A stretch of DNA of 64,000 nt from contig NZ_CP034689.1 in the NCBI RefSeq assembly GCF_003994415.1, positions 1,922,001 to 1,986,000 of the forward strand, in the 5' to 3' direction. How positions within the stretch are numbered: the first letter of the stretch is position 1; each line of letters starts with the position of its first letter. Shown here piece by piece: positions 17,382 through 26,839 of the stretch. The notes beneath the pieces are model-generated. The model made no database searches, was not told where the DNA came from, and was given only the letters and a program-made list of their open reading frames with translations. The position numbers were made by a program, and so were the translations under genes. Source of the stretch: Achromobacter spanius. Lineage in GTDB: Bacteria; Pseudomonadota; Gammaproteobacteria; Burkholderiales; Burkholderiaceae_B.

Positions 17382-18086
17382 ATGTCACTGTGGCGAGCCA
17401 GCCTGACGGGGCTGGCGATGGCTTCGATGCTGTTCGTGACGGCCTGCGTCAACAAAGAACCGCAAGAGCGCGCGGCATTCATCCAGTTGCTGCAAGCGCG
17501 GATGAACAGCAATGTGCTGCTGCCGATTGCCGCGTTGAGCAAGGTCGAAAAAGAGGCGCTGGGCGACTACGCCGATGCCTACGAAGTCATTACCGATTTC
17601 CAGCAGGAAATGGCCGAGTCGGCCCGTGCGATGCGCGACGTGCTGGCGCTTGAGACGATTCGTTCGGTGGGTGACATCGTCGAGCGCAAGTCCGGTTTTG
17701 AAGCCGCGCGCAAAACGCTCGCGGAAAGCGCGGCCAAGCTGCAGGAGGCGCGTGAAACAGCGGACAAGGCGCGGGCAGAACTGCAATTGCCGGCTGATCT
17801 GGCGCCTGTCTACGATGGCGTGTATGACGAATCTGTCTCCGGGCCCGCCCTTGAACTCATGCGGGCAGCCTCAAGCATGGACTCGGTTGCACGCGATGCC
17901 CTGGGTATCGCGGACCTGGTGTCGGCCAATGCCGAAGAAATACAGTTGGTTGACGGTCAGACGCGTGTCGCCACGCCCACGCTGCAACACGAATTGAATC
18001 TGCGCTTGCAGGGCCTGAATGCACAGGCGGACGAGCTTGCACAAGCGCGACAGACCATCCTGCTTGCCGCGGGTGGTGGAGCCTGA
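17382..18086 (+). CDS. DUF3053 (YiaF-like) lipoprotein
   Basis: A 234-residue protein with a lipoprotein signal (GLAMASMLFVTAC; lipidated Cys near residue 22). The mature N terminus VNKEPQERAAFIQLLQ and the long helical body match the DUF3053 family typified by E. coli YiaF. The mature protein is probably a membrane-anchored helical bundle of unknown function. Confidence 0.82.
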   Translation: MSLWRASLTGLAMASMLFVTACVNKEPQERAAFIQLLQARMNSNVLLPIAALSKVEKEALGDYADAYEVITDFQQEMAESARAMRDVLALETIRSVGDIVERKSGFEAARKTLAESAAKLQEARETADKARAELQLPADLAPVYDGVYDESVSGPALELMRAASSMDSVARDALGIADLVSANAEEIQLVDGQTRVATPTLQHELNLRLQGLNAQADELAQARQTILLAAGGGA

Positions 18087-18153
18087 ACCGGCGCGCGCGA
18101 ACAGGCTAAGTACAATGCGGGTCTCGCGGCGTTTGCCGTGCCTGGAACGAAAT

Positions 18154-19245
18154 ATGAGCCAATCCTCCAGCTTGCACTTCAGAACCTTTCTGCTCCTGCT
18201 CGTGGTGGTCTCCATCGCGTTCGGCTGGCTTTTGTGGCCTTTCTATGGCGCGGTTTTCTGGGGCGCCATTCTTGCCATCATCTTTGGACCCTTGCAGCGC
18301 CGACTGGCCAAGCGCATGGGGGGGCGGCGTAATCTGGCCGCGCTGATCACCTTGCTGGGGGTATTGCTGCTGGTCATTCTGCCGTTGGTGCTGATTAGTG
18401 GATCGCTGGTGCGCGAAGGTGCAAACCTGTACCAAAGCATCAAGTCGGGCGAACTGAATTTCGGTCTGTATTTTCAGCAGGCGATGGCGGCCTTGCCGCC
18501 GTCGGTGCATGATGTGCTGGCGCGGTTCGACCTGGCCGACATTCCCAGCCTTCAGGAAAAGCTCAGCGCGGGGGCGATGCAGGCCAGTCAGTTCCTGGCG
18601 ACGCAGGCCTTAAGCATCGGGCAAGACACGTTCCAGTTCATGATCAGCTTCGGCATCATGCTGTATCTGCTGTTTTTCCTGCTGCGTGACGGGCCCGAGC
18701 TGTCGGCTCGTATCAAGCGCGCGATGCCCTTGAGCGATGGGCACAAGCAACATCTGTTTCGCAAGTTCACCACCGTTGTGCGGGCCACCGTGAAGGGCAA
18801 CGTCGCGGTGGCGGCGGTGCAGGGTGCACTGGGCGGCATCATCTTTTCGATCTTGTCGATCCAGGGGGCGCTGTTGTGGGGCGTGATCATGGGCTTCCTG
18901 TCGCTGCTGCCTGCCGTGGGGGCCGGCCTGATCTGGGTGCCTGTCGCGGTCTACTTCCTGCTGACGGGCGCCGTGGTCAAGGGCGCGGTGCTGATCGCGT
19001 TTGGCGTGCTGGTCATCGGCATGGTCGACAACGTGCTGCGCCCGATCCTGGTGGGCAAGGACACCAAGATGCCCGACTACGTGATTCTGATTTCCACGCT
19101 GGGCGGCATGGCGCTATTCGGCCTGAACGGCTTTGTGATCGGGCCGCTGATCGCCGCGCTGTTCATGGCGAGCTGGGATCTTTTCTCGCAGACTTCCGAC
19201 GGCATGATCGAACAGAAGGAAGCGCCCCCAGTGTCGCGCAAATAA
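18154..19245 (+). CDS. AI-2E family (PerM/YdiK-like) transporter
   Basis: A 363-residue membrane protein. It has an N-terminal pair of helices, a soluble segment (residues ~90-150), and a C-terminal set of helices containing GALLWGVIMGFLSLLPAVGA and GMVDNVLRPILVGKDTKMPD, diagnostic of the PerM/AI-2E transporter family. I start at 18154, where the membrane protein begins; the open frame extends upstream over the preceding lipoprotein gene. The transported compound is unknown. Confidence 0.88.
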   Translation: MSQSSSLHFRTFLLLLVVVSIAFGWLLWPFYGAVFWGAILAIIFGPLQRRLAKRMGGRRNLAALITLLGVLLLVILPLVLISGSLVREGANLYQSIKSGELNFGLYFQQAMAALPPSVHDVLARFDLADIPSLQEKLSAGAMQASQFLATQALSIGQDTFQFMISFGIMLYLLFFLLRDGPELSARIKRAMPLSDGHKQHLFRKFTTVVRATVKGNVAVAAVQGALGGIIFSILSIQGALLWGVIMGFLSLLPAVGAGLIWVPVAVYFLLTGAVVKGAVLIAFGVLVIGMVDNVLRPILVGKDTKMPDYVILISTLGGMALFGLNGFVIGPLIAALFMASWDLFSQTSDGMIEQKEAPPVSRK

Positions 19246-19275
19246 CGATGCCGGGGTCTGCGCGCCTGCGCTGGA

Positions 19276-21153
19276 TCAGCGCAGGCGCAGCAACTGGTCG
19301 CCGATGACCAGATCGCGTTCAGTGCGCGGCTGCGTCCGCACCAGCCCTTGCCGCAAGGCTTCCCCGATGTCGTCCACGCCCGTCATGTCGTCCATGGGCT
19401 GCTGGAAACTTTCTGCGCGCAGATAGCCCAGGTGGCGCCATTGGCCGCCGGCGGCCGGCGTAAACGCAATGAACCATTCACGCGTTCGGTGTGCGCCACT
19501 GCGTTGCGGCGCCACGTACAGGATGAGTTCGTCCTGGTCGTCGCCTGTCAGGTCAGCGAAGATCACCTGGCAGCGTTGCGTCGGCGGTGCTGCATCGGCT
19601 GGCGGGTCTGTCGGCGCGTCCGCCTGCGCATCTGCCGATATGGCGCACCCCCGTGCCTCATTGGGAAATTCGGCCCGCAGAAGGCGCCACCATGCCACGG
19701 GAACGTCATGTCCGGCAGGCGTGCTTGCCAGCGGCGGCGGGCTGACGGGCGGCGGATCCGCTGCGTCGTTCCGCGACTCGTCCCAGTTGAAATAGCTGCC
19801 CTTCAGGGTTTCAGCCGCGGCCACGGCAATCCGGGGATCCCGCGCATTGGCGGCGCCATCGGCCAGGCGCCGCAGCGCGTCTTGCCCCCATCGTCCGTAG
19901 TCTTTTCCCATGGCGTAAAAACTGAAATCCTGGGGGTCTTTGCGCCCGTCGACCAGGCGTTGAAACTGGCTTTCAGCGGTCAGCCGCATGGGGTTGGCAA
20001 GCGGCGTGTTGAACGCCAACAGCAGCGCCAGTATGGCGAAGGCGGCGGCCAGATTGGTGGCCGCCAGCGCTGCATGGTCATGCCTGGGCCGCAAGGCCGC
20101 CCAGGCATAGCCGGCGCCATACAGCACCAGTACCACGCCGCTGCCCACGCCCCAGGCGCGCAGCACTGTCCAGCCGTACTGATCCACACGGACCACCGCG
20201 CCGTACAGCGCGACGGCCGCCAGGGGCAACAGGCACACCATTGCCCAGCGCAGGGCCCGACGCAGGCGCGGGCCGAACGGGGCGGCATTCGGGCTGTCTT
20301 GCCAGGCGGCGTTGATCAGCTTGATCCATACCAGCGAAAACGCAATCAACGCGCCCGCGGATAACTGCACCGCCTGCAAGTCCAACGCCAGCCGCGCCGC
20401 CAATGCAACGGTGAAGGCCAAGCCCACCAGCGTGACCAGCGGCAGCAGCCAAGCGTTCAACGTCAGCCAGGATCGCTGCAGCGTGTCCGTCAGCGCGGGG
20501 CGGCGGCGCACGCCGACGAGGCAGGCGGCCAGGATTATCGGCCAGACGGCAAGGCGGAATGTCGCGTCTTCAACAAGCCTGCGGACAAGCCGGATTCCAA
20601 TCATGTCGAACATGGCGCCCGCCGCCGCCAGCAACAGGCAGACGCACGACGCCAGGCACAGGCTCAGGCCAAGATGGACGGTGTTGCGCCACGCCGCACG
20701 GAACACGGCGGGGTAATTCCACTGTGCCCGGCGTGTGTTCAGCGCCTGCACCAGCGGCAGCAGCACAAATCCGGCGATGCCGGTCAACAGCAATGGCATC
20801 GCGGCATCGCCGCGGCTTAGCCATCCTCCGCGTTCGTTGGGCAGCGCGCCATAGGCCGCCGTCAGGCCATAGGCCGTGGCGGCCGGCAGCAGCAGGCCAT
20901 AAATGAACAGCGCGGCCAGCCAGCGCCGGGTGCTTTGCATGCCCGACAGCAGGGCGCCGGCAAGCGGCGTCAACGCCAGCCACTGCAGCAGGAAGTACAG
21001 GGCAAAGGGTCTGCCCCAAGGCCACGCTCGATGCGCCATCAGTTCGTGCAGGCATACGCCAAGCAGGGCGGCGATGGCGCCATAGATCAGCACGGTCCTG
21101 TCGGCCGCATCCAACGGTCCGGCGACGGTTTTTTTCAGGGACGGATTCTTCAT
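19276..21153 (-). CDS. DUF4153 membrane protein
   Basis: A 625-residue protein with about eleven to twelve transmembrane helices over residues 20-400 and a C-terminal soluble region of about 220 residues. The soluble part contains VIFADLTGDDQDELILYVAP, which looks like a calcium-binding or beta-propeller-like repeat. The arrangement fits the DUF4153 family. The start at 21153 follows the membrane domain; the frame is open 185 codons further but that stretch is low-complexity and antisense to the cyclase gene. The function is unknown. Confidence 0.75.
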   Translation of the reverse strand: MKNPSLKKTVAGPLDAADRTVLIYGAIAALLGVCLHELMAHRAWPWGRPFALYFLLQWLALTPLAGALLSGMQSTRRWLAALFIYGLLLPAATAYGLTAAYGALPNERGGWLSRGDAAMPLLLTGIAGFVLLPLVQALNTRRAQWNYPAVFRAAWRNTVHLGLSLCLASCVCLLLAAAGAMFDMIGIRLVRRLVEDATFRLAVWPIILAACLVGVRRRPALTDTLQRSWLTLNAWLLPLVTLVGLAFTVALAARLALDLQAVQLSAGALIAFSLVWIKLINAAWQDSPNAAPFGPRLRRALRWAMVCLLPLAAVALYGAVVRVDQYGWTVLRAWGVGSGVVLVLYGAGYAWAALRPRHDHAALAATNLAAAFAILALLLAFNTPLANPMRLTAESQFQRLVDGRKDPQDFSFYAMGKDYGRWGQDALRRLADGAANARDPRIAVAAAETLKGSYFNWDESRNDAADPPPVSPPPLASTPAGHDVPVAWWRLLRAEFPNEARGCAISADAQADAPTDPPADAAPPTQRCQVIFADLTGDDQDELILYVAPQRSGAHRTREWFIAFTPAAGGQWRHLGYLRAESFQQPMDDMTGVDDIGEALRQGLVRTQPRTERDLVIGDQLLRLR

Positions 21154-21414
21154 GCCGCGGATAGTAGCAATTTGGCGTCTTCGTGCGTTTCGGCGGCGAG
21201 GCGCGTGCGATGAAATTGTCGTCCGGCCGCTGATTTCGGAGTAAATTGGGGACGCGATACAGCCCGCCGAAAGGCGCGATAGCGCCTGCAAAAGGCGTCT
21301 GTGCATGGATTGTGCGGTTGCGGGGTTCTGCAATAATTTCTGAATTTCATCCCGCCCGGAGGCATCACCGGGGCAGGACGTATCGGGAGGCGCATGGGTC
21401 CAAGGGGGAAAGCG

Positions 21415-22989
21415 ATGGCTGACGGCGAAAGCCTGCCTGGCGTGAGGGCGCGTCCTCAACACCGGTATTCCATGCGGACCGGTTTGCTCATCCTGGTGTT
21501 CGCCTGTATTTCTCCCGCGCTGGTCGTGGCGTCGATCGCGGTGTACGAAAGCTACGTTGTCCAGAAAGATCGGATTTTCCGCGACACGGTTTTCCTGGCA
21601 CGCAACCTGACCTCTGTGCTTGACCGCGAGCTTACTGGAGTTGAAGCCGGGGTTCAGATGCTGGCATCGTCGCCAGACCTGCTGAGCGGCGATCTGGCCA
21701 GCTTCCATCAGCGCGCCCGGGATTCCGTGCGCTTCCAGATCGTGGACAGCTATGTCCTCACTGATGGGGAAGGGCGTCAGATCATCAACACCTTGGTGCC
21801 CTATGGATCAGCGTTGCCGCGCAGCGGTGCGCCACAAGCCCTGCGCCAAGTGTTCATTACACGGCAGCCAGTGCTGACGGGCTTGTTCATGGGCGGGGTC
21901 ACCAAACGGCCGACCATTGCCATGGGCGTGCCCGTGGTGCGCGGCGATAGCGTCATCTACAGCTTGAATGTGGGCTTGTCTCCGGACCGCATCGGCAGCG
22001 CGCTGGGCCGGCACGCCTTGCCGGAAGGCTGGGTGGCGGCTGTGCTGGACGAATCCGGCACCATCATCGCCCGCACCGGCGACAGCTCACGGTTTGTCGG
22101 GCAAAAGGCCGTGCCTTCCTTGGTGCAGGCGATACAGCGCGAAAGCGAAGGCGCTTTTGAATCGGTCACCAAAGAGGGCACGCCCGTCTATACGGCATTC
22201 AGCCGCTCGGCGTTGTCAGGGTGGACGGTTGCCGCCGGGGCGCCCATCAGCCTGGTGACGACGAACCTGTACCGCTCCATCGGCTGGGTGGCGCTGGGCA
22301 CCTTGATTGCGTTCGGCCTGGGCCTGTGGCTGGCCTTGCGCCTGGCCAACCGGCTGACCTCGGCGGTGCAAGGGCTGGTGGGGCCGGCGCTGGCGCTCGG
22401 TGAAGGGCGCACCGTTGAGCTGGCCGGCACCAGCGTCAAAGAGGCCGAAGAAGTGGGCACCGCGTTGTTGCAGGCGTCGCGCATGCTGGCGCATGCCCAG
22501 CACCTGGCGCACTACGATCCCTTGACCGGTTTGTGCAACCGCGTGCTGTTCGGAGAACTTGTCCTGCGCGAACTGTCCATGGCGCAGCGCAGTGGCGATT
22601 CCTTCGCCATCCTTGCCATTGATCTGGACGGATTCAAGGCGGTCAACGATCTGCATGGTCATGCCGCGGGCGACACCGTGCTGAAGGAAGCCGCGGACAG
22701 GATGGCGCGGGCCATCCGCGTGTCTGACGTCGCGGCCCGCTTGGGGGGCGACGAATTCGCCGTGCTGTTGATGGGCGTGGGCCAAGCGCAGGCGCAGCCG
22801 GTGGCCGAGGCCTTGGTGGACAGCCTGTCGCTACCCTATCCAGGAATTCGCGTGGCCGTATCGGCAAGTGTCGGCATTGCCGTGTATCCCGACTCTGGCA
22901 TCACGATGCTGCAATTGCTGGAGCGCGCCGACGTCGCGCTGTACAAGGCCAAGGCGGAAGGCAAGCGGCGGGTGGCGTCGGACGTGTGA
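21415..22989 (+). CDS. Diguanylate cyclase with extracytoplasmic sensor domain
   Basis: A membrane-bound GGDEF enzyme of 524 residues. One helix near the N terminus and another near residue 300 enclose a periplasmic dCache-like sensor. The C-terminal GGDEF domain has the active motif RLGGDEF intact. The inhibitory I-site RVSD stands five residues before it, so the enzyme should make c-di-GMP and be product-inhibited. I start at 21415 because a GGGGGA site precedes it; ATG at 21394 is the alternative. Confidence 0.92.
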   Translation: MADGESLPGVRARPQHRYSMRTGLLILVFACISPALVVASIAVYESYVVQKDRIFRDTVFLARNLTSVLDRELTGVEAGVQMLASSPDLLSGDLASFHQRARDSVRFQIVDSYVLTDGEGRQIINTLVPYGSALPRSGAPQALRQVFITRQPVLTGLFMGGVTKRPTIAMGVPVVRGDSVIYSLNVGLSPDRIGSALGRHALPEGWVAAVLDESGTIIARTGDSSRFVGQKAVPSLVQAIQRESEGAFESVTKEGTPVYTAFSRSALSGWTVAAGAPISLVTTNLYRSIGWVALGTLIAFGLGLWLALRLANRLTSAVQGLVGPALALGEGRTVELAGTSVKEAEEVGTALLQASRMLAHAQHLAHYDPLTGLCNRVLFGELVLRELSMAQRSGDSFAILAIDLDGFKAVNDLHGHAAGDTVLKEAADRMARAIRVSDVAARLGGDEFAVLLMGVGQAQAQPVAEALVDSLSLPYPGIRVAVSASVGIAVYPDSGITMLQLLERADVALYKAKAEGKRRVASDV

Positions 22990-23007
22990 TGGCGCGTACT
23001 ACCGTGT

Positions 23008-23262
23008 TCACGTATCGGGCTGCGGTGCTTGCTGAGGCGCAAGCGCCGTCAGGACCTCGCCAGAGGTCAAGCGATATCGCCGTTCGCCCAGGGCGATCAC
23101 GCCTTCTCCGTCCGACGTTCTGAGAATGTAGCGGGAGTCCGCCAGCGGCACAGGGCTGGACGGACCCCGGTCGTTCGCCTGCAAGAAAACCTCTATCCGG
23201 TACAACCTGCCCGATTCCGTGCTGGCAAGCACATCGCTCAATCTACGTATGGAAATGGCCAT
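23008..23262 (-). CDS. Hypothetical 84-residue protein
   Basis: A small basic protein starting MAISIRRLSDVLASTESGRLYRIEVF. It looks like a compact beta-rich fold with a repeated hydrophobic pattern (YRIEVFL, RYRLTSGEVLTAL). The family is not recognised. Upstream Met codons exist, but this start begins the conserved-looking part. Confidence 0.55.
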   Translation of the reverse strand: MAISIRRLSDVLASTESGRLYRIEVFLQANDRGPSSPVPLADSRYILRTSDGEGVIALGERRYRLTSGEVLTALAPQQAPQPDT

Positions 23263-23427
23263 GCGGCTGATACTCCCTCTTGATTGATGTTTCAGTGGGT
23301 CTGTCGCGTTTCCCTGCGCGGACGCCTCGATACCAAGGCTGGTCACTACGATAACGATAGGTTTTCGCTACACTGCCCGCCTGTTGCCGCGCCAGGGCGG
23401 GCATCAAGCCAATAAGCGAACACGTTC

Positions 23428-24333
23428 ATGCGATCTTTTTCCGGCCGGCATGCGGCCACTCTCTGCGGTCTGCTGGCGATCCTGCTTTGGGGCACGGTCG
23501 TTGGACTGATTCGCGGCATCAGCGAGAGTTTTGGCGCCATCGGCGGCGCCGCGCTCATTTATACGGTAGGTTCGGTATTCCTTGTGTGTCTGCTCGGGTT
23601 TCCGGCGTTGCGGAGTTTCCCGCGTCGTTATCTCATGGTGGGCAGCCTGCTGTTTGTCACTTACGAAATCTGTCTGTCGCTGTCGCTGGGCTTTGCCATC
23701 GACCGGGAGCAGGCCATCGAGCTGGGCATCGTCAATTACCTGTGGCCCTGCCTGACTGTGTTGTTGGCCATCGTGTTCAACGGCCAGCGCGCCAACGCCT
23801 GGGTGTTGCCGGGAATAGCGCTGTCGGTATGCGGCATTGCCTGGGTCGTGGGCGGATCGGGCCTGTCCTGGGAACGCACCGTCGCAAACATATCCAGTAA
23901 TCCTCTCAGCTACGGATTGGCATTCGGCGGCGCCATTATCTGGGCCGTATATTGCAATGTGACCAAGCGATTCGCCGATGGAAAAAACGGCGTGGCTTTA
24001 TTTTTCATGCTGACCGCGGCGGCATTGTGGGCAAAGTACTTTTTCAGCGCTGAACCGCCATTGACGTTTACCGGCCCGGCCACGCTGGAGCTATGCCTGA
24101 CCAGCGGTGCGATGGCAGCCGGTTATGCGCTGTGGAACGTGGGCCTACTGAAGGGCAACCTGACTTTGCTGGCGACGGCGTCCTATTTCACCCCGGTGCT
24201 TTCCACCTTCTTTGCCGCCATATGGCTATCTACCCGCTTGACGGCTTCATTCTGGCAAGGCGTGGCCATGGTCACCGCCGGTTCCTTGCTGTGTTGGGTG
24301 GCCACAAGAACCAAATCCGCCCGGGGCGATTAG
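23428..24333 (+). CDS. yddG: YddG-like aromatic amino acid exporter (DMT superfamily)
   Basis: A 301-residue, ten-helix protein of the drug/metabolite transporter superfamily. The regions ATLCGLLAILLWGTVVGLIRGISE and IELGIVNYLWPCLTVLLAIVF match YddG, the inner-membrane exporter of aromatic amino acids, better than generic EamA proteins. Substrate assignment rests on this resemblance only. Confidence 0.82.
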   Translation: MRSFSGRHAATLCGLLAILLWGTVVGLIRGISESFGAIGGAALIYTVGSVFLVCLLGFPALRSFPRRYLMVGSLLFVTYEICLSLSLGFAIDREQAIELGIVNYLWPCLTVLLAIVFNGQRANAWVLPGIALSVCGIAWVVGGSGLSWERTVANISSNPLSYGLAFGGAIIWAVYCNVTKRFADGKNGVALFFMLTAAALWAKYFFSAEPPLTFTGPATLELCLTSGAMAAGYALWNVGLLKGNLTLLATASYFTPVLSTFFAAIWLSTRLTASFWQGVAMVTAGSLLCWVATRTKSARGD

Positions 24334-24365
24334 CCCGGGGCGGCTAAAACGCTGGGGCAGAACTA

Positions 24366-24557
24366 TCAGTCGATCAGCATGGACTGCGCGACCGCATAGC
24401 CCAGCGGAATCAATAACAGCGACGCAAAGGTTGAACTGACAATCGCCGCCGATATCTTCAGCCAGGGCTCTGGCCCCGCGCTTCGAATCGTTTGAATCAC
24501 CAATCCGACGATACCCATAACCATCAAACAGCTGATTACCACTGCTACGTAAGTCAT
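24366..24557 (-). CDS. Small two-helix membrane protein
   Basis: A 63-residue protein with two hydrophobic helices (YVAVVISCLMVMGIVGLVI and a C-terminal ISAAIVSSTFASLLLIPLGY segment) and a short charged turn. The family is not recognised. It is convergent with the YddG gene. Confidence 0.6.
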   Translation of the reverse strand: MTYVAVVISCLMVMGIVGLVIQTIRSAGPEPWLKISAAIVSSTFASLLLIPLGYAVAQSMLID

Positions 24558-24817
24558 GTTGTCTCCGTCCTCGCCTGATTAAAGGGATTCGGCGCCGCGT
24601 TGCGCGGTCTAGATGTGTGTACTGATTGTGCGCCTGTATTCGCAGAGTTGTCCCTAGGGTTTTCCTGGCACAAATGTGGCGGTGTGGTGTTTTTGCCGCG
24701 CGCCTTGCAGCATGAATCCATGTGCGCGCGCAACATTTCAAACAGCGTGCGAAAGCGCGTTTAAGGCAAGTCCGATTGCGCTACGATGGGCGCATATCTC
24801 CACGGAAAATCCGAAAC

Positions 24818-25069
24818 ATGACGCAGAAATTGCGCCCCGGCACGCGTGCCACCCTTCAAGTCAGGCAACTCTTGCCGGGAGAGTTTGCGTGGATCATTAC
24901 CTTGCTTGATCCCGAAAGCGGCAATGTGCACAGCACCAATTATTCTGAAAAGCGCTACGGCAGCCAGGATGAAGCATCGGCTGCGGGCAAGGCCGCCGTC
25001 GTGGAATTTCTGGGCGCCGGTGAAAAAAATGGCTTGGTGGTGGCCAAAGACGGCAAGCTCAAGCCCTGA
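24818..25069 (+). CDS. Hypothetical 83-residue protein
   Basis: A soluble, glycine- and lysine-rich protein starting MTQKLRPGTRATLQVRQLLP, with WIITLLDPESGNVHSTNY in the middle. It looks like a small beta-rich domain. It is the first of a run of four small same-direction genes (24818-26530) and is followed by its own terminator. The family is not recognised. Confidence 0.6.
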   Translation: MTQKLRPGTRATLQVRQLLPGEFAWIITLLDPESGNVHSTNYSEKRYGSQDEASAAGKAAVVEFLGAGEKNGLVVAKDGKLKP

Positions 25070-25098
25070 CCCTGCCCGGTCGCCCGCGTTTTACGAAC

Positions 25099-25121
25099 AA
25101 GCCCTCGCAAGAGGGCTTTTT
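25099..25121 (+). terminator. Rho-independent terminator
   Basis: An 8-bp stem (AAGCCCTC / GAGGGCTT) with a GCAA tetraloop is followed by T residues, 30 bases past the stop of the 83-residue protein gene. Confidence 0.88.
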
Positions 25122-25210
25122 GCTGGGCGCGGCCAGGCCGGGGCTTGGGTGGGCACGGCAATTGCTGTAGCGGTGGCGGCGCGCTTGGCGCCGCCAGAGG
25201 AGAACAAGCC

Positions 25211-25402
25211 ATGTCCCAAATCCCGCATCGAGAGCCCGGCCTGCCGGACGATCTGCCGCCGGACGATCCGTCATTGCCCGGCAATCTGCCGCCCGATGAT
25301 CCGCTGCCGGACCCCAATCAACCGCCCGACGACCCGCCGCTTGTTGATCCGACGCCGCCGGCGCCGGATCCCCGTTTGCCGGGAACGATAGATCTGGCTT
25401 GA
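25211..25402 (+). CDS. Proline/aspartate-rich repeat protein, 63 residues
   Basis: The product is a low-complexity chain built on repeats of the type PPDDP (PDDLPPDDPSLPGNLPPDDP and further units), about a third proline. It has no signal peptide and no cysteine. A GAGGAGA site precedes the ATG at 25211. It is probably intrinsically disordered, perhaps a linker or stress-related protein. The function is unknown. Confidence 0.6.
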   Translation: MSQIPHREPGLPDDLPPDDPSLPGNLPPDDPLPDPNQPPDDPPLVDPTPPAPDPRLPGTIDLA

Positions 25403-25446
25403 TTGCCGGTTTGCGTGGTTCGAAAACCTTAAAAGGAGACTGTCAC

Positions 25447-25521
25447 ATGCGTTCCATTCTGTTGTGGCTGCTCGGCGTGCCCATTCCCATCATCATCCTG
25501 CTGGCGCTTTTCTGGCATTGA
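25447..25521 (+). CDS. 24-residue membrane microprotein
   Basis: An ATG preceded by AAAAGGAGA (a near-perfect ribosome-binding site) opens a 24-codon frame. The product is almost wholly hydrophobic: MRSILLWLLG, then VPIPIIILLALFWH, one transmembrane helix with a proline kink. Short hydrophobic proteins of this style are annotated in related genomes, but the function is unknown. It lies 44 bases after the proline-rich gene and 88 bases before the next membrane protein. Confidence 0.6.
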   Translation: MRSILLWLLGVPIPIIILLALFWH

Positions 25522-25609
25522 CGCCGGGCTTGGGGTTGCGGTGCCGTTCGGGATTGCCCCTTCGGTATTGCGCCCGCCGACGTCACAAAACAATGAACAA
25601 GGAATCACC

Positions 25610-26530
25610 ATGGAAAACGCATCATCTTCAAGCCTGGCCCACGGCGGCGCCATTCCGCCGCGCGAGTCCGCCATATCGGCGGTGTCTTGGGCGGCGGTGT
25701 TTGCTGGCGCCGTGATCGCGGCGGCGCTCTCGCTGGCGTTGTTTGCGGGGGGAACCGGCCTGGGCTTTCTATCGGTTTCACCGTGGGGCGATGAGGGGAT
25801 GTCGGCGCCTGCCGTCGGCATCGGCATCATTGCGTGGATGTTGTTCACGCAGATCATTTCCTACGGCATCGGTGGCTACGTGGCCGGGCGTTTGCGCACG
25901 AAGTGGGTGGATGTGCATTCGGACGAGATCTATTTCCGCGATACCGCGCATGGCTTTTTAGTGTGGGCCTTGAGTGCTGTCGTTAGCGCGGCGCTGCTGG
26001 GTTCCGCGCTGGCAACGCTGGCGTCCGGTGCGGCGAAAGCGGGGGCTTCGGTGGCGGCAGGCGCCAGCACGGCAATCATGGCAACGGCGGCGGCCGGGGC
26101 GGCGGGCGCCAGTGGCGGCGGCATGGACCGCGCCACCGACTACTTCACCGATACCTTGCTGCGCTCGGATCGGCCCGAGGCGGCGGGCGACCGTGGCGCG
26201 GCCCGCGCGGAAGTCGGCCGCATCGTCGCCATGAGCCTGGCGCGCGGAGAGATGACGCCCGAAGACCGCGACTACGTGACCAAGGTGGTGGCCGCGCAAA
26301 CCGGCCAGGATCCCGCCGTTGCGCAGCGCCGCGTTGAGCAGACCATCGCCAACGCCAAGAAGGCGGCCGAAGAGGCCAAGCAAACAGCCAAGGAAGCGGC
26401 CGATCAGGCCCGCAAAGCCGCCGCCGCGTTCGCGCTGTGGGGGTTTGCATCCATGCTGATCGGCGCGTTCGTCGCAAGCCTGGCCGCAACCTGGGGTGGC
26501 AAACGCCGCGATACCCTGCGCACGCTGTAG
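25610..26530 (+). CDS. Hypothetical membrane protein with coiled-coil region
   Basis: A 306-residue protein with two to three N-terminal helices (AVSWAAVFAGAVIAAALSLALF, then GIGIIAWMLFTQIISYGIGGYVAGR), a central alanine-rich segment, and a long charged coiled coil (VEQTIANAKKAAEEAKQTAK, residues ~240-270) before a last helix ending in GGKRRDTLRTL. The family is not firmly recognised. The start at 25610 is preceded by AAGGAA. Confidence 0.7.
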   Translation: MENASSSSLAHGGAIPPRESAISAVSWAAVFAGAVIAAALSLALFAGGTGLGFLSVSPWGDEGMSAPAVGIGIIAWMLFTQIISYGIGGYVAGRLRTKWVDVHSDEIYFRDTAHGFLVWALSAVVSAALLGSALATLASGAAKAGASVAAGASTAIMATAAAGAAGASGGGMDRATDYFTDTLLRSDRPEAAGDRGAARAEVGRIVAMSLARGEMTPEDRDYVTKVVAAQTGQDPAVAQRRVEQTIANAKKAAEEAKQTAKEAADQARKAAAAFALWGFASMLIGAFVASLAATWGGKRRDTLRTL

Positions 26531-26544
26531 GCGCGCGCAACGCA

Positions 26545-26573
26545 AAAGGCCCTCACCGAAGTGAGGGCCTTTC
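26545..26573 (+). terminator. Rho-independent terminator
   Basis: A 12-bp stem (AAAGGCCCTCAC / GTGAGGGCCTTT) with a CGAA tetraloop lies 14 bases after the membrane protein stop codon. It can also terminate minus-strand transcription past tRNA-Met. Confidence 0.88.
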
Positions 26574-26580
26574 TAAATCT

Positions 26581-26657
26581 TGGTGGCGCATCCCTGATTC
26601 GAACAGGGGACCTGCGGATTATGATTCCGTCGCTCTAACCGGCTGAGCTAATGCGCC
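26581..26657 (-). tRNA. tRNA-Met (anticodon CAT)
   Basis: The minus strand reads a complete cloverleaf: 5' GGCGCAT pairs with the 3' ATGCGCC acceptor strand, the anticodon loop is ATCATAA, the T loop contains GTTCGAAT, and CCA is encoded at 26583-26581. A CAT anticodon could also belong to tRNA-Ile2 after lysidine modification; the overall sequence looks more like the elongator Met tRNA. Confidence 0.93.
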
Positions 26658-26839
26658 AATCCTTGTTCGTCATTCAGTGCTGCCTCTGCCTATAGCTTTG
26701 GTTTTTCAGCTATTAACTTTTCAGTTTTTAGCTTTATTCCGCTGCTTTATTCAGTAGCGCTGATCAACGAAGAACGAAATTCTAGCATGAAACTTTTTTT
26801 GTTTGCAAGCGGGCTTGCTGCAAAAAAACAGGAAGTGAT

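Noticed and set aside
21154..21708. N-terminal extension of the DUF4153 frame
   Set aside because: The 185 extra codons overlap the divergent cyclase gene, show no domain, and the membrane protein has a good start at 21153.
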